Source of the DNA: JBDTCS01 sp039923455
Lineage (GTDB): Bacteria > Bacteroidota > Ignavibacteria > Palsa-1295
Reading direction: 5' to 3'
Assembly: GCA_039923455.1 (NCBI GenBank)
Contig: JBDTCS010000222.1
Location: 1-24,773, forward strand
Length of the DNA: 24,773 nt
Within the stretch, counting starts at the first letter, position 1. Each line of letters begins with the position of its first letter. A model generated the notes under the pieces. That model worked only from the letters and a program-made list of their open reading frames with translations, searched no databases and was not told the origin of the DNA. Shown here one piece after another: positions 15,577-24,243 of this stretch. The position numbers and the translations under genes were made by a program.

Positions 15577-16293
15577 CTAAAAGTTGAATCCGTAATTGAT
15601 CGTTAGAAAGAGTCCGTTGAAATCAGTTAGGAAAACTCCCTGCGTACTCTCAAGACCCGGAGCCGGATAGGGGATTATGTAATAACGTAAGTTCGCACCG
15701 AACGTCGAGTGTTTGTCGATGCCGAAGTTTGCACCGAATCCGAGAAACCCACCACCGATCGCTTTGATCTTCGCATCTCCGAACGCGCTAAAGAATTCAC
15801 GAGCACCGGGAGTCGTAAGAATAAATACCGGACCTGCACCAGCAGTGACGTATGGACGCAAATTCTCATTCAGCACATTTGCAAGCAACCGATATTGCGC
15901 ACTGAGGATGAGAGGCAACACAAAAATGCGATTGATCTTAATCTCGGTTTGCAGACCAAACTCTTTCGGTCCTTTCGCTGTGCCGAAATCGAACGAGAGC
16001 AGCCCTGTTAACTCATTGCCAAATTTGTGGCCAAGAAATAAACCGCCGCCAAAGCCATAGTCACTGAAAAATGCGCTAAGCCCCCAGGTATTCTGAAAAA
16101 AATTGATGGCTACTTCATCCTTCTCGAGAAGTGGTCGTGGTGAGGTGAATATCATCGCAGTATCGCTTTGCTCAGTGGGTTGCACGCGATCACCGCCCCG
16201 ATTCTGCGCACGTGCAGGTTGGCCAAGCATCGACAGCATCGCGAGAAGTGCTGTCATTCGAATTGTAATACGAAATAAATTGCGAACTCCCAT
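15577..16293 (-). CDS. Outer-membrane beta-barrel protein
   Basis: The 238-residue product has a signal peptide with a likely cut after A-R-A near residue 29. It is followed by alternating amphipathic strands rich in Gly and aromatic residues (for example GFGGGLFLGHKFGN and FGANLRYYIIP) and a C-terminal Phe after YGFN, the usual end of proteins inserted by the Bam complex. The size fits an eight- to ten-stranded porin-like or OmpW/OmpX-like barrel. I cannot name a ligand or family. It is downstream of the RlmI-type gene on the same strand after a 132-base gap that contains a TATTTTTC element, so it may have its own promoter. It meets the histidine kinase tail to tail with 35 bases between; no terminator hairpin is obvious there. 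Confidence 0.82.
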   Translation of the reverse strand: MGVRNLFRITIRMTALLAMLSMLGQPARAQNRGGDRVQPTEQSDTAMIFTSPRPLLEKDEVAINFFQNTWGLSAFFSDYGFGGGLFLGHKFGNELTGLLSFDFGTAKGPKEFGLQTEIKINRIFVLPLILSAQYRLLANVLNENLRPYVTAGAGPVFILTTPGAREFFSAFGDAKIKAIGGGFLGFGANFGIDKHSTFGANLRYYIIPYPAPGLESTQGVFLTDFNGLFLTINYGFNF

Positions 16294-16425
16294 AAATTTA
16301 CCGGGTGGGCAGAGTAACTAAATATTCAATCTCATACCCATGTTACTAACTCCGAAAAATAGCGAAATAGTTACATTCTGAATTCGGACGCCTGTTCTAC
16401 AATTTGTCGCGAGATACGTCAACTA

Positions 16426-17610
16426 TCAATGAATTCGGAGAATAAAGGCCTTTAAGTAGTGGGTTTCCGGCATTCCGAGAAGCACCGGATGGTCAATTCC
16501 AGCACCACGTTCTTCCAGAATTGTGACCGGTCGGCGGCATTTTCTGGCAGCTTCCTGAAGCAGATCGATGAACATTTCACGAGTAAGATGATGCGAGCAA
16601 GAAGCTGTAAATAGAATGCCGTCGTGTCGGACTCGCTCCATTGCGGTCTGATTCAGTGTGAGATATGCCTTCCGAGCATTCGTCAGATCCTTCTTTGATT
16701 TAGCAAGTGCCGGCGGATCGAGGACGACAAGATCAAACATAGTCTGTGAATTCCTAAGATAGTCGAAGCAATCAGCTTCCACTGTGTTGACGCTCTTAGT
16801 AACCTTGTTTAGCTCGGCATTTGCTTTCACTTTTTCAAGCGCTGAGGCAGAAACGTCAACTGCGATGACATTCTTTGCGCCGGCTCGGGCGAGATTTATC
16901 GCAAATCCACCCTCATTCGTGAATAGATCAAGCGCTGAATCACCGGTTGAAACATAGTTTCGGAGCGTCGTTCTATTTTCCATCTGGTCCAGAAAGAATC
17001 CGGTTTTTTGCCCGGTCAATACGTCAATGGTGTAGCGTGTGCCTGCCTCGTCATGAATCTCCGTCTGGCTATCGGTACCTCGAACAATCGCATTCACGGG
17101 CTCAAGCCCTTCGAGCTTTCTGGTAGAGGAGAGGTTTTTCTCTACGATCGCACGAGGCTTGAACACGCGATCAAATATGCCAATGATCATTTCCTTTCGC
17201 GTCTCGAATCCTACGCTCGAGATCTGAAACGACAGAATATCGTTGTACTGGTCGAGAATAAGGCCGGGTAATAGATCGCTCTCGCCGTGAATAAGACGAA
17301 CAGCATTCCGTTTTCCGAGCAATTGCCTGCGGCGATCAGCGGCCTCGAGAATCTTTTTTTCGAAGAATGCTTCGTCGATCGTGTCGTGCAATTCGCGTGA
17401 AATAATTCTCGCACTTATGAGCGAATGTGGATTGTAGAATCCAAGTGCAAACGCACCACCTTTTTCACGCACAAGCCTGACGACTGCGCCCGCAGCAATA
17501 TCCTTTGGAATCGTGAGCAGCTCATTACTGAAAGCCCAAAGATGACCCGAAGTCAGTCGGCGTTCTTCATTCTTTCGAAGTGTGATCTCAGGGTAGATTG
17601 TCTCAGACAT
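16426..17610 (-). CDS. RlmI-like class I SAM-dependent 23S rRNA (cytosine-5) methyltransferase
   Basis: Residues 1-70 form an N-terminal PUA-like RNA-binding domain (LRKNEERRLTSGHLWAFSNE). A linker domain carries LIHGESDLLPGLILDQY at 106-122, and the conserved TGQKTGFFLDQMENR sits near 199-213. The methyltransferase fold follows, with DLFTNEGGFAI as motif I, VDVSASALE, VVLDPPALAKSKKDL at 295-309 and TASCSHH, whose Cys338 would be the catalytic cysteine. The end GAGIDHPVLLGMPETHYLKAFI is typical of the RlmI / YccW group. In E. coli this enzyme methylates a 23S rRNA cytosine; the exact target here is inferred. The full length of 394 is normal. It is divergent from the lipoprotein gene at 17815 across about 200 bases. 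Confidence 0.9.
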   Translation of the reverse strand: MSETIYPEITLRKNEERRLTSGHLWAFSNELLTIPKDIAAGAVVRLVREKGGAFALGFYNPHSLISARIISRELHDTIDEAFFEKKILEAADRRRQLLGKRNAVRLIHGESDLLPGLILDQYNDILSFQISSVGFETRKEMIIGIFDRVFKPRAIVEKNLSSTRKLEGLEPVNAIVRGTDSQTEIHDEAGTRYTIDVLTGQKTGFFLDQMENRTTLRNYVSTGDSALDLFTNEGGFAINLARAGAKNVIAVDVSASALEKVKANAELNKVTKSVNTVEADCFDYLRNSQTMFDLVVLDPPALAKSKKDLTNARKAYLTLNQTAMERVRHDGILFTASCSHHLTREMFIDLLQEAARKCRRPVTILEERGAGIDHPVLLGMPETHYLKAFILRIH

Positions 17611-17653
17611 AAAGCTAACTCAAATAAAATGAAAAATAGTCGTCGAATTGTTC

Positions 17654-17681
17654 GGCGAAGGTGTTGAAAAGAATCTTCGCC
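17654..17681. promoter_or_regulatory. Perfect 7-bp hairpin in the divergent rlmI-like / lipoprotein region
   Basis: GGCGAAG pairs with CTTCGCC across a 14-base loop. It lies in the 204-base region between two divergent genes, about 45 bases upstream of the rlmI-like ATG, and is followed on the plus strand by ATTTTGG. It could be an operator, an mRNA leader structure or chance. I see no other gene in this region. Confidence 0.25.
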
Positions 17682-17814
17682 ATTTTGGATCGATGTAACG
17701 CTCGTCGGAACACCTTTCCATGCACGACCGTTTTGATGGAAATCCTACAAAGAAATTTGGTTACCGAGCATATCGGAATAGCCCGGATTACATATAGATC
17801 AAAGACTGAACATT

Positions 17815-18348
17815 ATGCGCTCACGGTACCTGGTTCTTGCCCTTTGTGCACTATGCATTCTCTCCTTTTGCATCAATTCGTGTCAAAACCCGATAAATTC
17901 GCGCTTTACGACTGATTTCCACGATGCCTTCTCCGTAACTGTTCCGCCAACCTTACAAGAGGCGACGGATACAAGTTTCAATCTTTCTTATCCGGTCGCA
18001 GCAGAACTGGATTCGAACGGGACAAATAAGTCGATGGTGCTGTCGGCAATGCTGGAGCAGGCGCTCATATTCGGAGCCGATACTTTGTTTGATGTGTCGA
18101 ACGTTCGATCAGCGCATCTGTATCTGAAGTCGGCGTCTCTCGCCGAAAAATTAGTTGCCGGAACCGATTCGGTGCCAAATTCCGCGGCTCGCGTTGTTGC
18201 TCTTCCGATACTTTCGAGCAACGTGACGCTGTTCTTGCAAGATAGTGCGCTCAGTTGGCGGATACAGCTTTCGCTGCGGCACAGTTCATCGAAGCCGACA
18301 ATTCTCAAGTTTCAACCGAAGATTGCAATCATCGCGGATCAGTTTTAG
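17815..18348 (+). CDS. Putative lipoprotein of unknown function
   Basis: The 177-residue protein begins with MRSRY, a Leu/Cys-rich hydrophobic core and a lipobox-like I-N-S-C with Cys23. The mature part reads mostly as beta strands (SFNLSYPVAAEL, ARVVALPILSSNVTLFL, WRIQLSLRHSS) and may be an adhesion- or sensor-like sandwich, but I do not recognise a family. It opens the compact plus-strand run that continues with purM 39 bases later. An overlapping frame from 17661 was rejected because the lipoprotein signal here is convincing. Confidence 0.75.
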   Translation: MRSRYLVLALCALCILSFCINSCQNPINSRFTTDFHDAFSVTVPPTLQEATDTSFNLSYPVAAELDSNGTNKSMVLSAMLEQALIFGADTLFDVSNVRSAHLYLKSASLAEKLVAGTDSVPNSAARVVALPILSSNVTLFLQDSALSWRIQLSLRHSSSKPTILKFQPKIAIIADQF

Positions 18349-18387
18349 GCTGTAGGCAAATTCACTAGTGTAATTCTTTTCGTATTC

Positions 18388-19428
18388 ATGAGTCTTACCG
18401 AACCAGTGGAAGAAGTACTCACATATAAGTCGGCGGGTGTGAACATTGATGCGGGCGAGGAGCTTGTGCGTCGGATCAAGCCACTTGTCCGCTCGACGTT
18501 TCACGAACGAGTGCTGACAGACATCGGTGGTTTCGGGGGTATGTTCGATGCTCGATTTCCGGAGTTGAAGTTTCCTGTACTCGTATCGAGCACCGATGGC
18601 GTTGGCACAAAACTCAAAGTTGCGATCCTTGCCGATAGGCACGACACCGTCGGCGAAGATCTTGTGAATCATTGCGTTAACGACATTCTTGTTTGTGGTG
18701 CACGCCCACTTTTTTTCCTTGACTATTTCGCCACCGCGAAGCTCAGCGTGGAAAAGGGCGAAGCCCTGATCTCAGGCTTCGTGCGAGGTTGCAAGCAAAA
18801 TGGATGCGCACTCATCGGCGGTGAGACTGCGGAGATGCCCGGTATTTATCAAGAAGGGGATTACGATCTTGCTGGGACGATCGTCGGAATTGTCGATAAG
18901 GAGAAAATTTTTAATCGTGATAGTGTTGCTTCGGGTGACATCTTGATCGGCTTGAAGAGCAATGGATTGCACACGAACGGTTATAGTCTTGCTCGCAAAG
19001 CGCTCCTTACGAAATATTCGGTCACGGACAAACCGACAGAACTGAATGGTGAGAGTATTGCTGATGCACTTTTGAAAGTGCATCGCTCGTATCTCGCTCC
19101 GATCGCGCAATTGCTTGAGCGATTCTTACCTGGTAAGGAGATACATGCATTGAGTCATATCACGGGTGGCGGTATCGTCGGTAACACTTCGCGTGTCTTA
19201 CCCGATGGATTACAACTCGAGATCGACTGGAAAAGCTGGCAACGGCTTCCGATCTTTGATCTCATCCAAAAGTCGGGCAACGTTCCGGAAGAAGATATGC
19301 GTCGCGCATTTAATTTGGGAATTGGCTTCATTGTTTTGGTGTCTCCGGATGCGGCGAGCGATGTGCTTGCAGCGCTTGAGGTTGCCGGTGAGCCTGGAAT
19401 CGTGATGGGAAAAGTCGCATCAATCTAA
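18388..19428 (+). CDS. purM: Phosphoribosylformylglycinamidine cyclo-ligase (AIR synthetase)
   Basis: PurM uses ATP to close formylglycinamidine ribotide to aminoimidazole ribotide in purine synthesis. The start is MSLTEPVEEVLTYKSAGVNIDAG, the usual PurM opening. STDGVGTKLKVA is at 68-79, the NHCVNDILVCGA helix at 94-105, LIGGETAEMPGIY at 142-154 with the glutamate/methionine motif of the family, GLKSNGLHTNGYSLAR at 188-203 and HITGGGIVGN near 256-265. The 346-residue length is standard. No other purine gene is in view; its neighbours are a lipoprotein gene and recQ, with short gaps on both sides. Confidence 0.96.
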   Translation: MSLTEPVEEVLTYKSAGVNIDAGEELVRRIKPLVRSTFHERVLTDIGGFGGMFDARFPELKFPVLVSSTDGVGTKLKVAILADRHDTVGEDLVNHCVNDILVCGARPLFFLDYFATAKLSVEKGEALISGFVRGCKQNGCALIGGETAEMPGIYQEGDYDLAGTIVGIVDKEKIFNRDSVASGDILIGLKSNGLHTNGYSLARKALLTKYSVTDKPTELNGESIADALLKVHRSYLAPIAQLLERFLPGKEIHALSHITGGGIVGNTSRVLPDGLQLEIDWKSWQRLPIFDLIQKSGNVPEEDMRRAFNLGIGFIVLVSPDAASDVLAALEVAGEPGIVMGKVASI

Positions 19429-19459
19429 TCTGGCCGTTATCGCCACAAACAAACCCTGC

Positions 19460-21265
19460 GTGGAAACGACCACTGCCCGCATGAGTGAAATTACGGATGA
19501 GATACTCGACCGTTCGCTCGGCGAGCACTTCGGTCTCGCAACATTCCGCCCGATGCAGCGAGAGGCCATTCGTTCGGTGCTCGATGGCCGCGATGCTCTG
19601 GTTGTAATGCCAACCGGTGGAGGCAAGTCGCTTTGCTATCAACTACCAGCGTTGCTTTTGGATGGGGTCGCGATTATCGTCTCGCCGCTTATCGCTCTGA
19701 TGAAAGATCAAGTGGATAATCTTAAACAGCACGGCATTCCGGCCGTCGCGCTGAACAGCACGATGAGTTTCTCCGAGATGCGAGGGACAATCGGTCGGGC
19801 CGAGCGTGGTGATCTCAAGATAATTTTTGTCGCACCCGAACGTCTCGAGTCAACGCTCTTCAAAGAAGAACTACAACGTTTGAAGGTTAGCTTTATCGCA
19901 ATCGACGAAGCGCATTGCATCAGTGAATGGGGACATGATTTTCGAACGAGCTATCGTCGCATTCCTGAACTCTATAAATCCTTTCCCGATGGTCGACCTT
20001 CGATCATCGCACTCACCGCAACTGCAACTCCGGAAGTGCGTGCTGATATTCTTAGAATGCTCGACCTCAAGGAGCCGCTCGAGATCGTAACCGGCTTCGA
20101 TCGTCCAAATATTTACTACGGTGTCTTGACCGAAAGTAACAAGTTCGCCCGACTCGCGGATCTCGCAAAGCAGACCTCGCCTCAAAGCATGATCGTCTAC
20201 ACGGCTTCGCGACTTTCGGCTGTAAAAACCGCCGATGCACTTCGTGCGAACGGTTATCGCGCTGCGCCATATCACGCCGGTCTCTCGGCCGATGAGCGAA
20301 AAAGCACGCAGCAGAAATTCCGTTCGGATGAGATAGCAATCATTGTAGCCACGAGTGCTTTCGGAATGGGAATAGACAAGCCCGATATTCGAGCCGTGGT
20401 GCACTTCGAGATCCCGGCTACGCTCGAAGCGTATTATCAGGAATCTGGAAGAGCAGGTCGAGATGGTGCGAGGGCCTTTGGGATTTTGCTATTCGATCTT
20501 AATGATGCACGCAAGTTGGAACATCGCATTCGCGCAAATTTTCCGACGGAGCCTGAGTTGCGAGCGGTCTATGGTGCGTTGCACGACATCGTGAGCAATG
20601 CAGTCGGTTCGATCTATGAGAGGCTTGTCGTGGTTAACAGCGTGGATATTCTTCGATCGATTCCAAAGCCATCGGCTTCGATCGAACGCATTCTGGATAT
20701 TCTCGAAGAGCTTGGCTACGTGAAGAATATGCGTCCTGGCTCGCTCAACCTAAAACCGCGAGTGCAATTTATTGCAAGCAAAAGAAGGTTGGAGGAGATC
20801 GCATTCACTTCGAAGAGTCCGGCACTCAAGACAACGCTCTCCGGCTTAATGCGCACACTTGGTGCCGAAGCTTTCGAGCGTGAGATGTTTTTGGATGAGA
20901 TACAATTTCAGCGAGCGCAACACTTGGAGTCAACCGAGTTTGTACAGGCTATTCGTTCGCTTGAATCGCTCGGTGCAATTCGGTATCTCGTGCAGCCAAA
21001 ACCGAAACAGGGCTCGTCAGTCTTTACGATTCAACTTATAGGAGAACGCTACGCTACGGCACGTCTCCCGATCCCGTTTGGACATCTTGAAGATCGAATG
21101 AACCGTGCGCTCGCAAAACTTTACGGAATGATTGAGTATGCCAGAGAGTGGAAGTGCAGACGAAATACGATTCTAAGTTATTTTGGCGAACGGCCATCAA
21201 GCGCGAATTGTGGAAGATGTGATGTTTGTGTGAAGCAATTGGAAGGAATGGAATTGACATTATGA
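19460..21265 (+). CDS. recQ: RecQ-family ATP-dependent DNA helicase, Bacteroidota-like architecture
   Basis: RecQ unwinds DNA 3' to 5' in recombination and fork repair. Motif 0 is at 28-35, Walker A MPTGGGKSLCYQ at 50-61, motif II DEAH at 149-152, TATATP at 186-191, and the second lobe has ATSAFGMGIDKPDIRAVVH with the arginine-finger region QESGRAGRDG at 327-336. In the E. coli enzyme the zinc cluster follows the helicase lobes directly. Here a winged-helix-like stretch (about 365-530) comes first. The zinc motif (Cys566 in KCRRNTILSYFGE, then Cys584, Cys587, Cys590) sits at the C-terminus, and no HRDC domain remains. This order agrees with RecQ proteins I recall from Bacteroidota. GTG 19460 or ATG 19481 are both possible starts. 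Its stop overlaps the next ATG. Confidence 0.95.
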   Translation: METTTARMSEITDEILDRSLGEHFGLATFRPMQREAIRSVLDGRDALVVMPTGGGKSLCYQLPALLLDGVAIIVSPLIALMKDQVDNLKQHGIPAVALNSTMSFSEMRGTIGRAERGDLKIIFVAPERLESTLFKEELQRLKVSFIAIDEAHCISEWGHDFRTSYRRIPELYKSFPDGRPSIIALTATATPEVRADILRMLDLKEPLEIVTGFDRPNIYYGVLTESNKFARLADLAKQTSPQSMIVYTASRLSAVKTADALRANGYRAAPYHAGLSADERKSTQQKFRSDEIAIIVATSAFGMGIDKPDIRAVVHFEIPATLEAYYQESGRAGRDGARAFGILLFDLNDARKLEHRIRANFPTEPELRAVYGALHDIVSNAVGSIYERLVVVNSVDILRSIPKPSASIERILDILEELGYVKNMRPGSLNLKPRVQFIASKRRLEEIAFTSKSPALKTTLSGLMRTLGAEAFEREMFLDEIQFQRAQHLESTEFVQAIRSLESLGAIRYLVQPKPKQGSSVFTIQLIGERYATARLPIPFGHLEDRMNRALAKLYGMIEYAREWKCRRNTILSYFGERPSSANCGRCDVCVKQLEGMELTL

Positions 21266-22233
21266 ATATGAACGACAATCTGACTAAGGGCATAGGACTA
21301 ATGAGGCATATAGGTTTTGGAAGGTTTTCCGTATACGTCCTATCGGCCTTATGTGTCCTATTCGTCCCATCCACGAAGACTATCGCTCAGTCGGATAATA
21401 GCGTGCGAGTCCTGATCGTGACGGCTCATCCGGACGACGAGACCGCATTCGCAGGCTCTGTGTACAAGATCACCCACGATATGCACGGCCGTGTTGATTA
21501 TGCACTCATCACGAATGGCGAGGGCGGATACAAGTACTCCACACTCGCCGAAGCATACTATGGTCTTGAACTTACCGACGAAAAAGTTGGCCGTGAATAT
21601 TTACCCACGATCCGAAAACAGGAGCTGATGAATGCCGGAAAAATTCTTGGCGTTCGGAATTATTATTTCTTTGATCAGAAGGATCATCGCTATACCATCA
21701 ATCCTCACGAAGCGCTCGATAGTATTTGGGATGTACCACTCATTCAGCAACGACTGCATGACATATTGATCGCAGGTCAGTATGATTATATTTTCTGTTT
21801 GCTTCCTACAGATTCGACCCACGGACACCACAAAGGTGCTACCATTATGGCACTTACCGCTGTGAGCAAGTTACCCGATGGTGTGAAGCGCCCGGTCGTT
21901 CTCGGCGTCGACGACTCCCGGAAGAGTGATACGATTCTTAAACATTACAATGGACTTGCTGACTATCCGATCACCATTCCGAACAAGACTGCGCCAATTT
22001 TCCACTTTGATCGATCGGTAAAATTCGGTTATCACGATGTACTCAGTTACAAGATGATAGTTAATTGGGAAATCGCTGAACACAAATCGCAAGGCACGAT
22101 GCAGATGGATCTAAATGGAGCCGACTTAGAAAACTTCTACTTCTTTGCCTTGAATGATGTGGCGAAGATCGAGAAGACGCGAGCATTCTTCGCCGAACTC
22201 GCAGTGCTGCACTACCCGAAGAAGACCTACTGA
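21262..22233 (+). CDS. Exported PIG-L family (LmbE-like) zinc deacetylase
   Basis: PIG-L enzymes remove acetyl groups from N-acetylglucosaminyl-type substrates. The zinc motif AHPDDE is at 55-60 and a second His motif, STHGHHKGA, at 185-193. The rest of the Rossmann-like fold contains ITNGEGGYKY and RKQELMNAGKILGV, which is typical of the group. The N-terminus has a hydrophobic segment SVYVLSALCVLFV and a likely signal-peptidase cut after I-A-Q near 43, so the enzyme acts outside the cytoplasm. I start at ATG 21262 because it overlaps the recQ stop (ATGA). ATG 21301, with AGGA just upstream, gives a tidier signal peptide and is equally credible. The APC permease gene starts 22 bases after its end. 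The substrate is unknown. Confidence 0.88.
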   Translation: MNMNDNLTKGIGLMRHIGFGRFSVYVLSALCVLFVPSTKTIAQSDNSVRVLIVTAHPDDETAFAGSVYKITHDMHGRVDYALITNGEGGYKYSTLAEAYYGLELTDEKVGREYLPTIRKQELMNAGKILGVRNYYFFDQKDHRYTINPHEALDSIWDVPLIQQRLHDILIAGQYDYIFCLLPTDSTHGHHKGATIMALTAVSKLPDGVKRPVVLGVDDSRKSDTILKHYNGLADYPITIPNKTAPIFHFDRSVKFGYHDVLSYKMIVNWEIAEHKSQGTMQMDLNGADLENFYFFALNDVAKIEKTRAFFAELAVLHYPKKTY

Positions 22234-22255
22234 GTCACAGCCACAAAAATCTAAG

Positions 22256-23626
22256 ATGGCGACAACTCCTGCGAAGTTAGAACGCGGCCTCGGACTCAAA
22301 GAGGCCGCTGCCCTTAACATGATCGACATGGTCGGGATCGGACCATTCATCGTGATACCACTCGTCATCAAAACGATGAACGGTCCGCAGTGTATTCTCG
22401 CTTGGGTTGTGGGCGCATTGCTTGCACTTGCGGATGGCAGTGTTTGGGCTGAACTCGGAGCAGCGATGCCGGAAGCAGGTGGAAGTTATGCCTTTCTCCG
22501 ACAAATATATAATCCGAAGACGTGGGGAAAACTCATGTCATTTCTTTTTATCTGGCAGACTGTCATTCAAGCTCCGCTTGTTGTAGCTTCGGGTGCCATC
22601 GGATTCTCGCAGTACATGACGTTTCTGGTACCGATGACAGATATCGAGAAGAAAGTCGTCTCGGGACTCCTGATCATTCTACTAACCGCACTACTCTATC
22701 GCAAAACCGCCACGCTCGGAAAAATATCTATCTTTCTTTGGGTAGGGGTGATCGGAACGATAATTTGGATCATCGTCGGTGGCATCACACATTTTGATTC
22801 GAAGTTAGCTTTTGATTATCCAAAAGGCGCATTTGAAATTACTCCGGCATTCTTTGTGCTGCTCGGAATGGCGAGCGTCAAAACGGTTTACACCTATCTC
22901 GGCTATTACAACGTGTGTCATCTCGGTTCGGAGATCAAGGATCCGGGACGCGTGATACCGAAGAGTATTTTTATATCCATATTCTTTATCGCTGCGCTCT
23001 ATCTAACGATGCAGATGAGTGTGCTCGGAGTGATACCTTGGCGCGAAGCGATGCAATCGGAGTTCATCTTTAGCACCTTTATAGAAAAACTGTATGGTCA
23101 TAGTGCGGCGAGTTTTGCAACGCTATTGATACTTTGGATCGCGTTCAGTTCACTCTTCGCAGTATTATTCGGCTATTCGCGCATTCCATACGCGGCAGCA
23201 GAGGACGGAGCATTCTTCAAGATATTCGCTAAAGTACACCCGACGAAGCATTTTCCACATGTATCGCTTCTGATCTTGGGTGGAGTGGCATTTGTCTTTA
23301 GCTTACTCTTTCGCTTGAGCGCAGTTATCACGGCGATCGTGGCAATGAGGATTTTGGTGCAGTTCATCGGGCAAGCGGTAGGCGTGATACTCTGGCATCG
23401 ACGTACGCCGAAGGAAAAACTTCCTTTCAAGATGTGGCTTTTTCCGATTCCGGCTGTTCTCGCAATTATTGCTTGGGCCGGACTATTTCTCTCGGTCGAA
23501 TGGCAGTTTGAGGTCGCAGGGCTCGGCGTGATATTGACGGGAGTCCTGATCTTTTTATTTCGGGCAAAACGAAACGGAGAGTGGCCGTTGGCCAGTTCTC
23601 TTGCGGTTCAGCGGTCCGGTGGTTGA
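22256..23626 (+). CDS. APC-superfamily amino-acid permease
   Basis: The 456-residue membrane protein starts with GLGLKEAAALNMIDMVGIGPFIVIPL, the first helix of APC transporters with its unwound GIG motif. It continues with LADGSVWAELGAAMPEAGGSYAFLRQIY, the conserved helix 2-3 region. About 12 hydrophobic segments can be counted, and the helix 6-8 region has TYLGYYNVCHLGSEIKDPGRVIPKSI, a family hallmark. These proteins carry amino acids or polyamines across the inner membrane; the substrate cannot be read here. An in-frame upstream start at 22154 overlaps the PIG-L gene and gives an Arg-rich nonsense N-terminus, so ATG 22256 was chosen. It ends the compact run begun at 17815. Confidence 0.93.
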   Translation: MATTPAKLERGLGLKEAAALNMIDMVGIGPFIVIPLVIKTMNGPQCILAWVVGALLALADGSVWAELGAAMPEAGGSYAFLRQIYNPKTWGKLMSFLFIWQTVIQAPLVVASGAIGFSQYMTFLVPMTDIEKKVVSGLLIILLTALLYRKTATLGKISIFLWVGVIGTIIWIIVGGITHFDSKLAFDYPKGAFEITPAFFVLLGMASVKTVYTYLGYYNVCHLGSEIKDPGRVIPKSIFISIFFIAALYLTMQMSVLGVIPWREAMQSEFIFSTFIEKLYGHSAASFATLLILWIAFSSLFAVLFGYSRIPYAAAEDGAFFKIFAKVHPTKHFPHVSLLILGGVAFVFSLLFRLSAVITAIVAMRILVQFIGQAVGVILWHRRTPKEKLPFKMWLFPIPAVLAIIAWAGLFLSVEWQFEVAGLGVILTGVLIFLFRAKRNGEWPLASSLAVQRSGG

Positions 23627-23721
23627 TCGAGTCTAAATAAAGTAGGTCATTTCGCGCAACAACTTCGCAGATTGCGTGTTTAAGAGTTGTCTAAAACAAT
23701 TGGAAACTAAGAGAACGGATT

Positions 23722-24225
23722 ATGAAGGTACGGTTGCTGGATATCTGTCACGCTCGCTCCGGCGATAAAGGTGACGCTGCGAATGTAGGATTAATCGCCC
23801 GTGAGGAGCGCTATTATCCACTCATTAAAAAGGTAGTAACGCGAGCAGTCGTGAAAAGGCATTTTAAGGGGATTTGTTTTGGCCCAGTCGAGCGCTATGA
23901 ACTGCCAAATCTCTGGGCGCTAAATTTTCTTCTGCATAACACACTCGGTGGGGGAGGAACAGTAAGCCTGAAACAGGATGCGCAAGGGAAGACACTCGCC
24001 GCAGCACTTCTCCGACTTGAGATCGAAGTTCCGATTGCATTGCTTCGAGCCCCGACGAAGACGAGCAATTCGGTGGCAAAAAAATCTCCGGCGAAAAAAT
24101 TAGCAACAAAGAAAACAGCCACAAAGAAATTAGCGGCAAAGAAGTTAGCAGCAAAAGCAACTCCCGCGAAAAAGCGAGCCGCAAAACCAGCGGTTGCAAA
24201 AAAGAAGGCGCCTAAGAAAAAATAA
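23722..24225 (+). CDS. Single-domain AtuA C-terminal-like protein with lysine/alanine-rich tail
   Basis: Residues 1-110 match the ferredoxin-like C-terminal domain of AtuA (acyclic terpene utilisation): LLDICHARSGDKGDAANVGLIARE at 5-28, FGPVERYELPNLWALNFLLHNTLGGGGT at 53-80, and a LLRLEIEVP end. In many genomes this domain occurs alone beside a DUF1446 / AtuA N-domain gene, but none is in this window. The family is poorly understood and is linked to branched acyl-CoA or terpenoid breakdown. Residues 112-167 are a tail almost entirely of Lys, Ala, Pro and Thr in KKxAxKK-type units, like histone H1 or AlgP tails, and foreign to the family. ATG 23722 gives the usual MKVRLLDI start. The 95-base gap before it has only weak inverted repeats and may hold its promoter. 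Confidence 0.85.
   Translation: MKVRLLDICHARSGDKGDAANVGLIAREERYYPLIKKVVTRAVVKRHFKGICFGPVERYELPNLWALNFLLHNTLGGGGTVSLKQDAQGKTLAAALLRLEIEVPIALLRAPTKTSNSVAKKSPAKKLATKKTATKKLAAKKLAAKATPAKKRAAKPAVAKKKAPKKK
24070..24222 (+). repeat. Degenerate repeat encoding the KKLAAK-type tail
   Basis: The coding sequence repeats units such as AAGAAATTAGCGGCA and AAGAAGTTAGCAGCA, giving about ten Lys-Lys or Lys-x-x-Lys blocks up to the stop. The units are more diverged than those in rocA, so the tail looks older or under selection for composition only. Confidence 0.7.
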
Positions 24226-24243
24226 TTGAAGCACGGATTGGTC

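Noticed and set aside
16313..16374. AGTAAC / GTTACT inverted repeat and a further GTTAC upstream of the barrel gene
   Set aside because: Six-base arms 23 bases apart are expected by chance; no palindrome strong enough to call an operator.
17661..17915. Plus-strand ORF of 84 codons before the 17815 lipoprotein
   Set aside because: Overlaps the lipoprotein by 100 bases in another frame, and the lipoprotein signal peptide is far more convincing.
23655..23703. Two weak inverted repeats (CGCAA..TTGCG and AGTTGT..ACAATT) after the APC permease gene
   Set aside because: Short stems, long or A-rich loops and no T run; not good enough to call a terminator.
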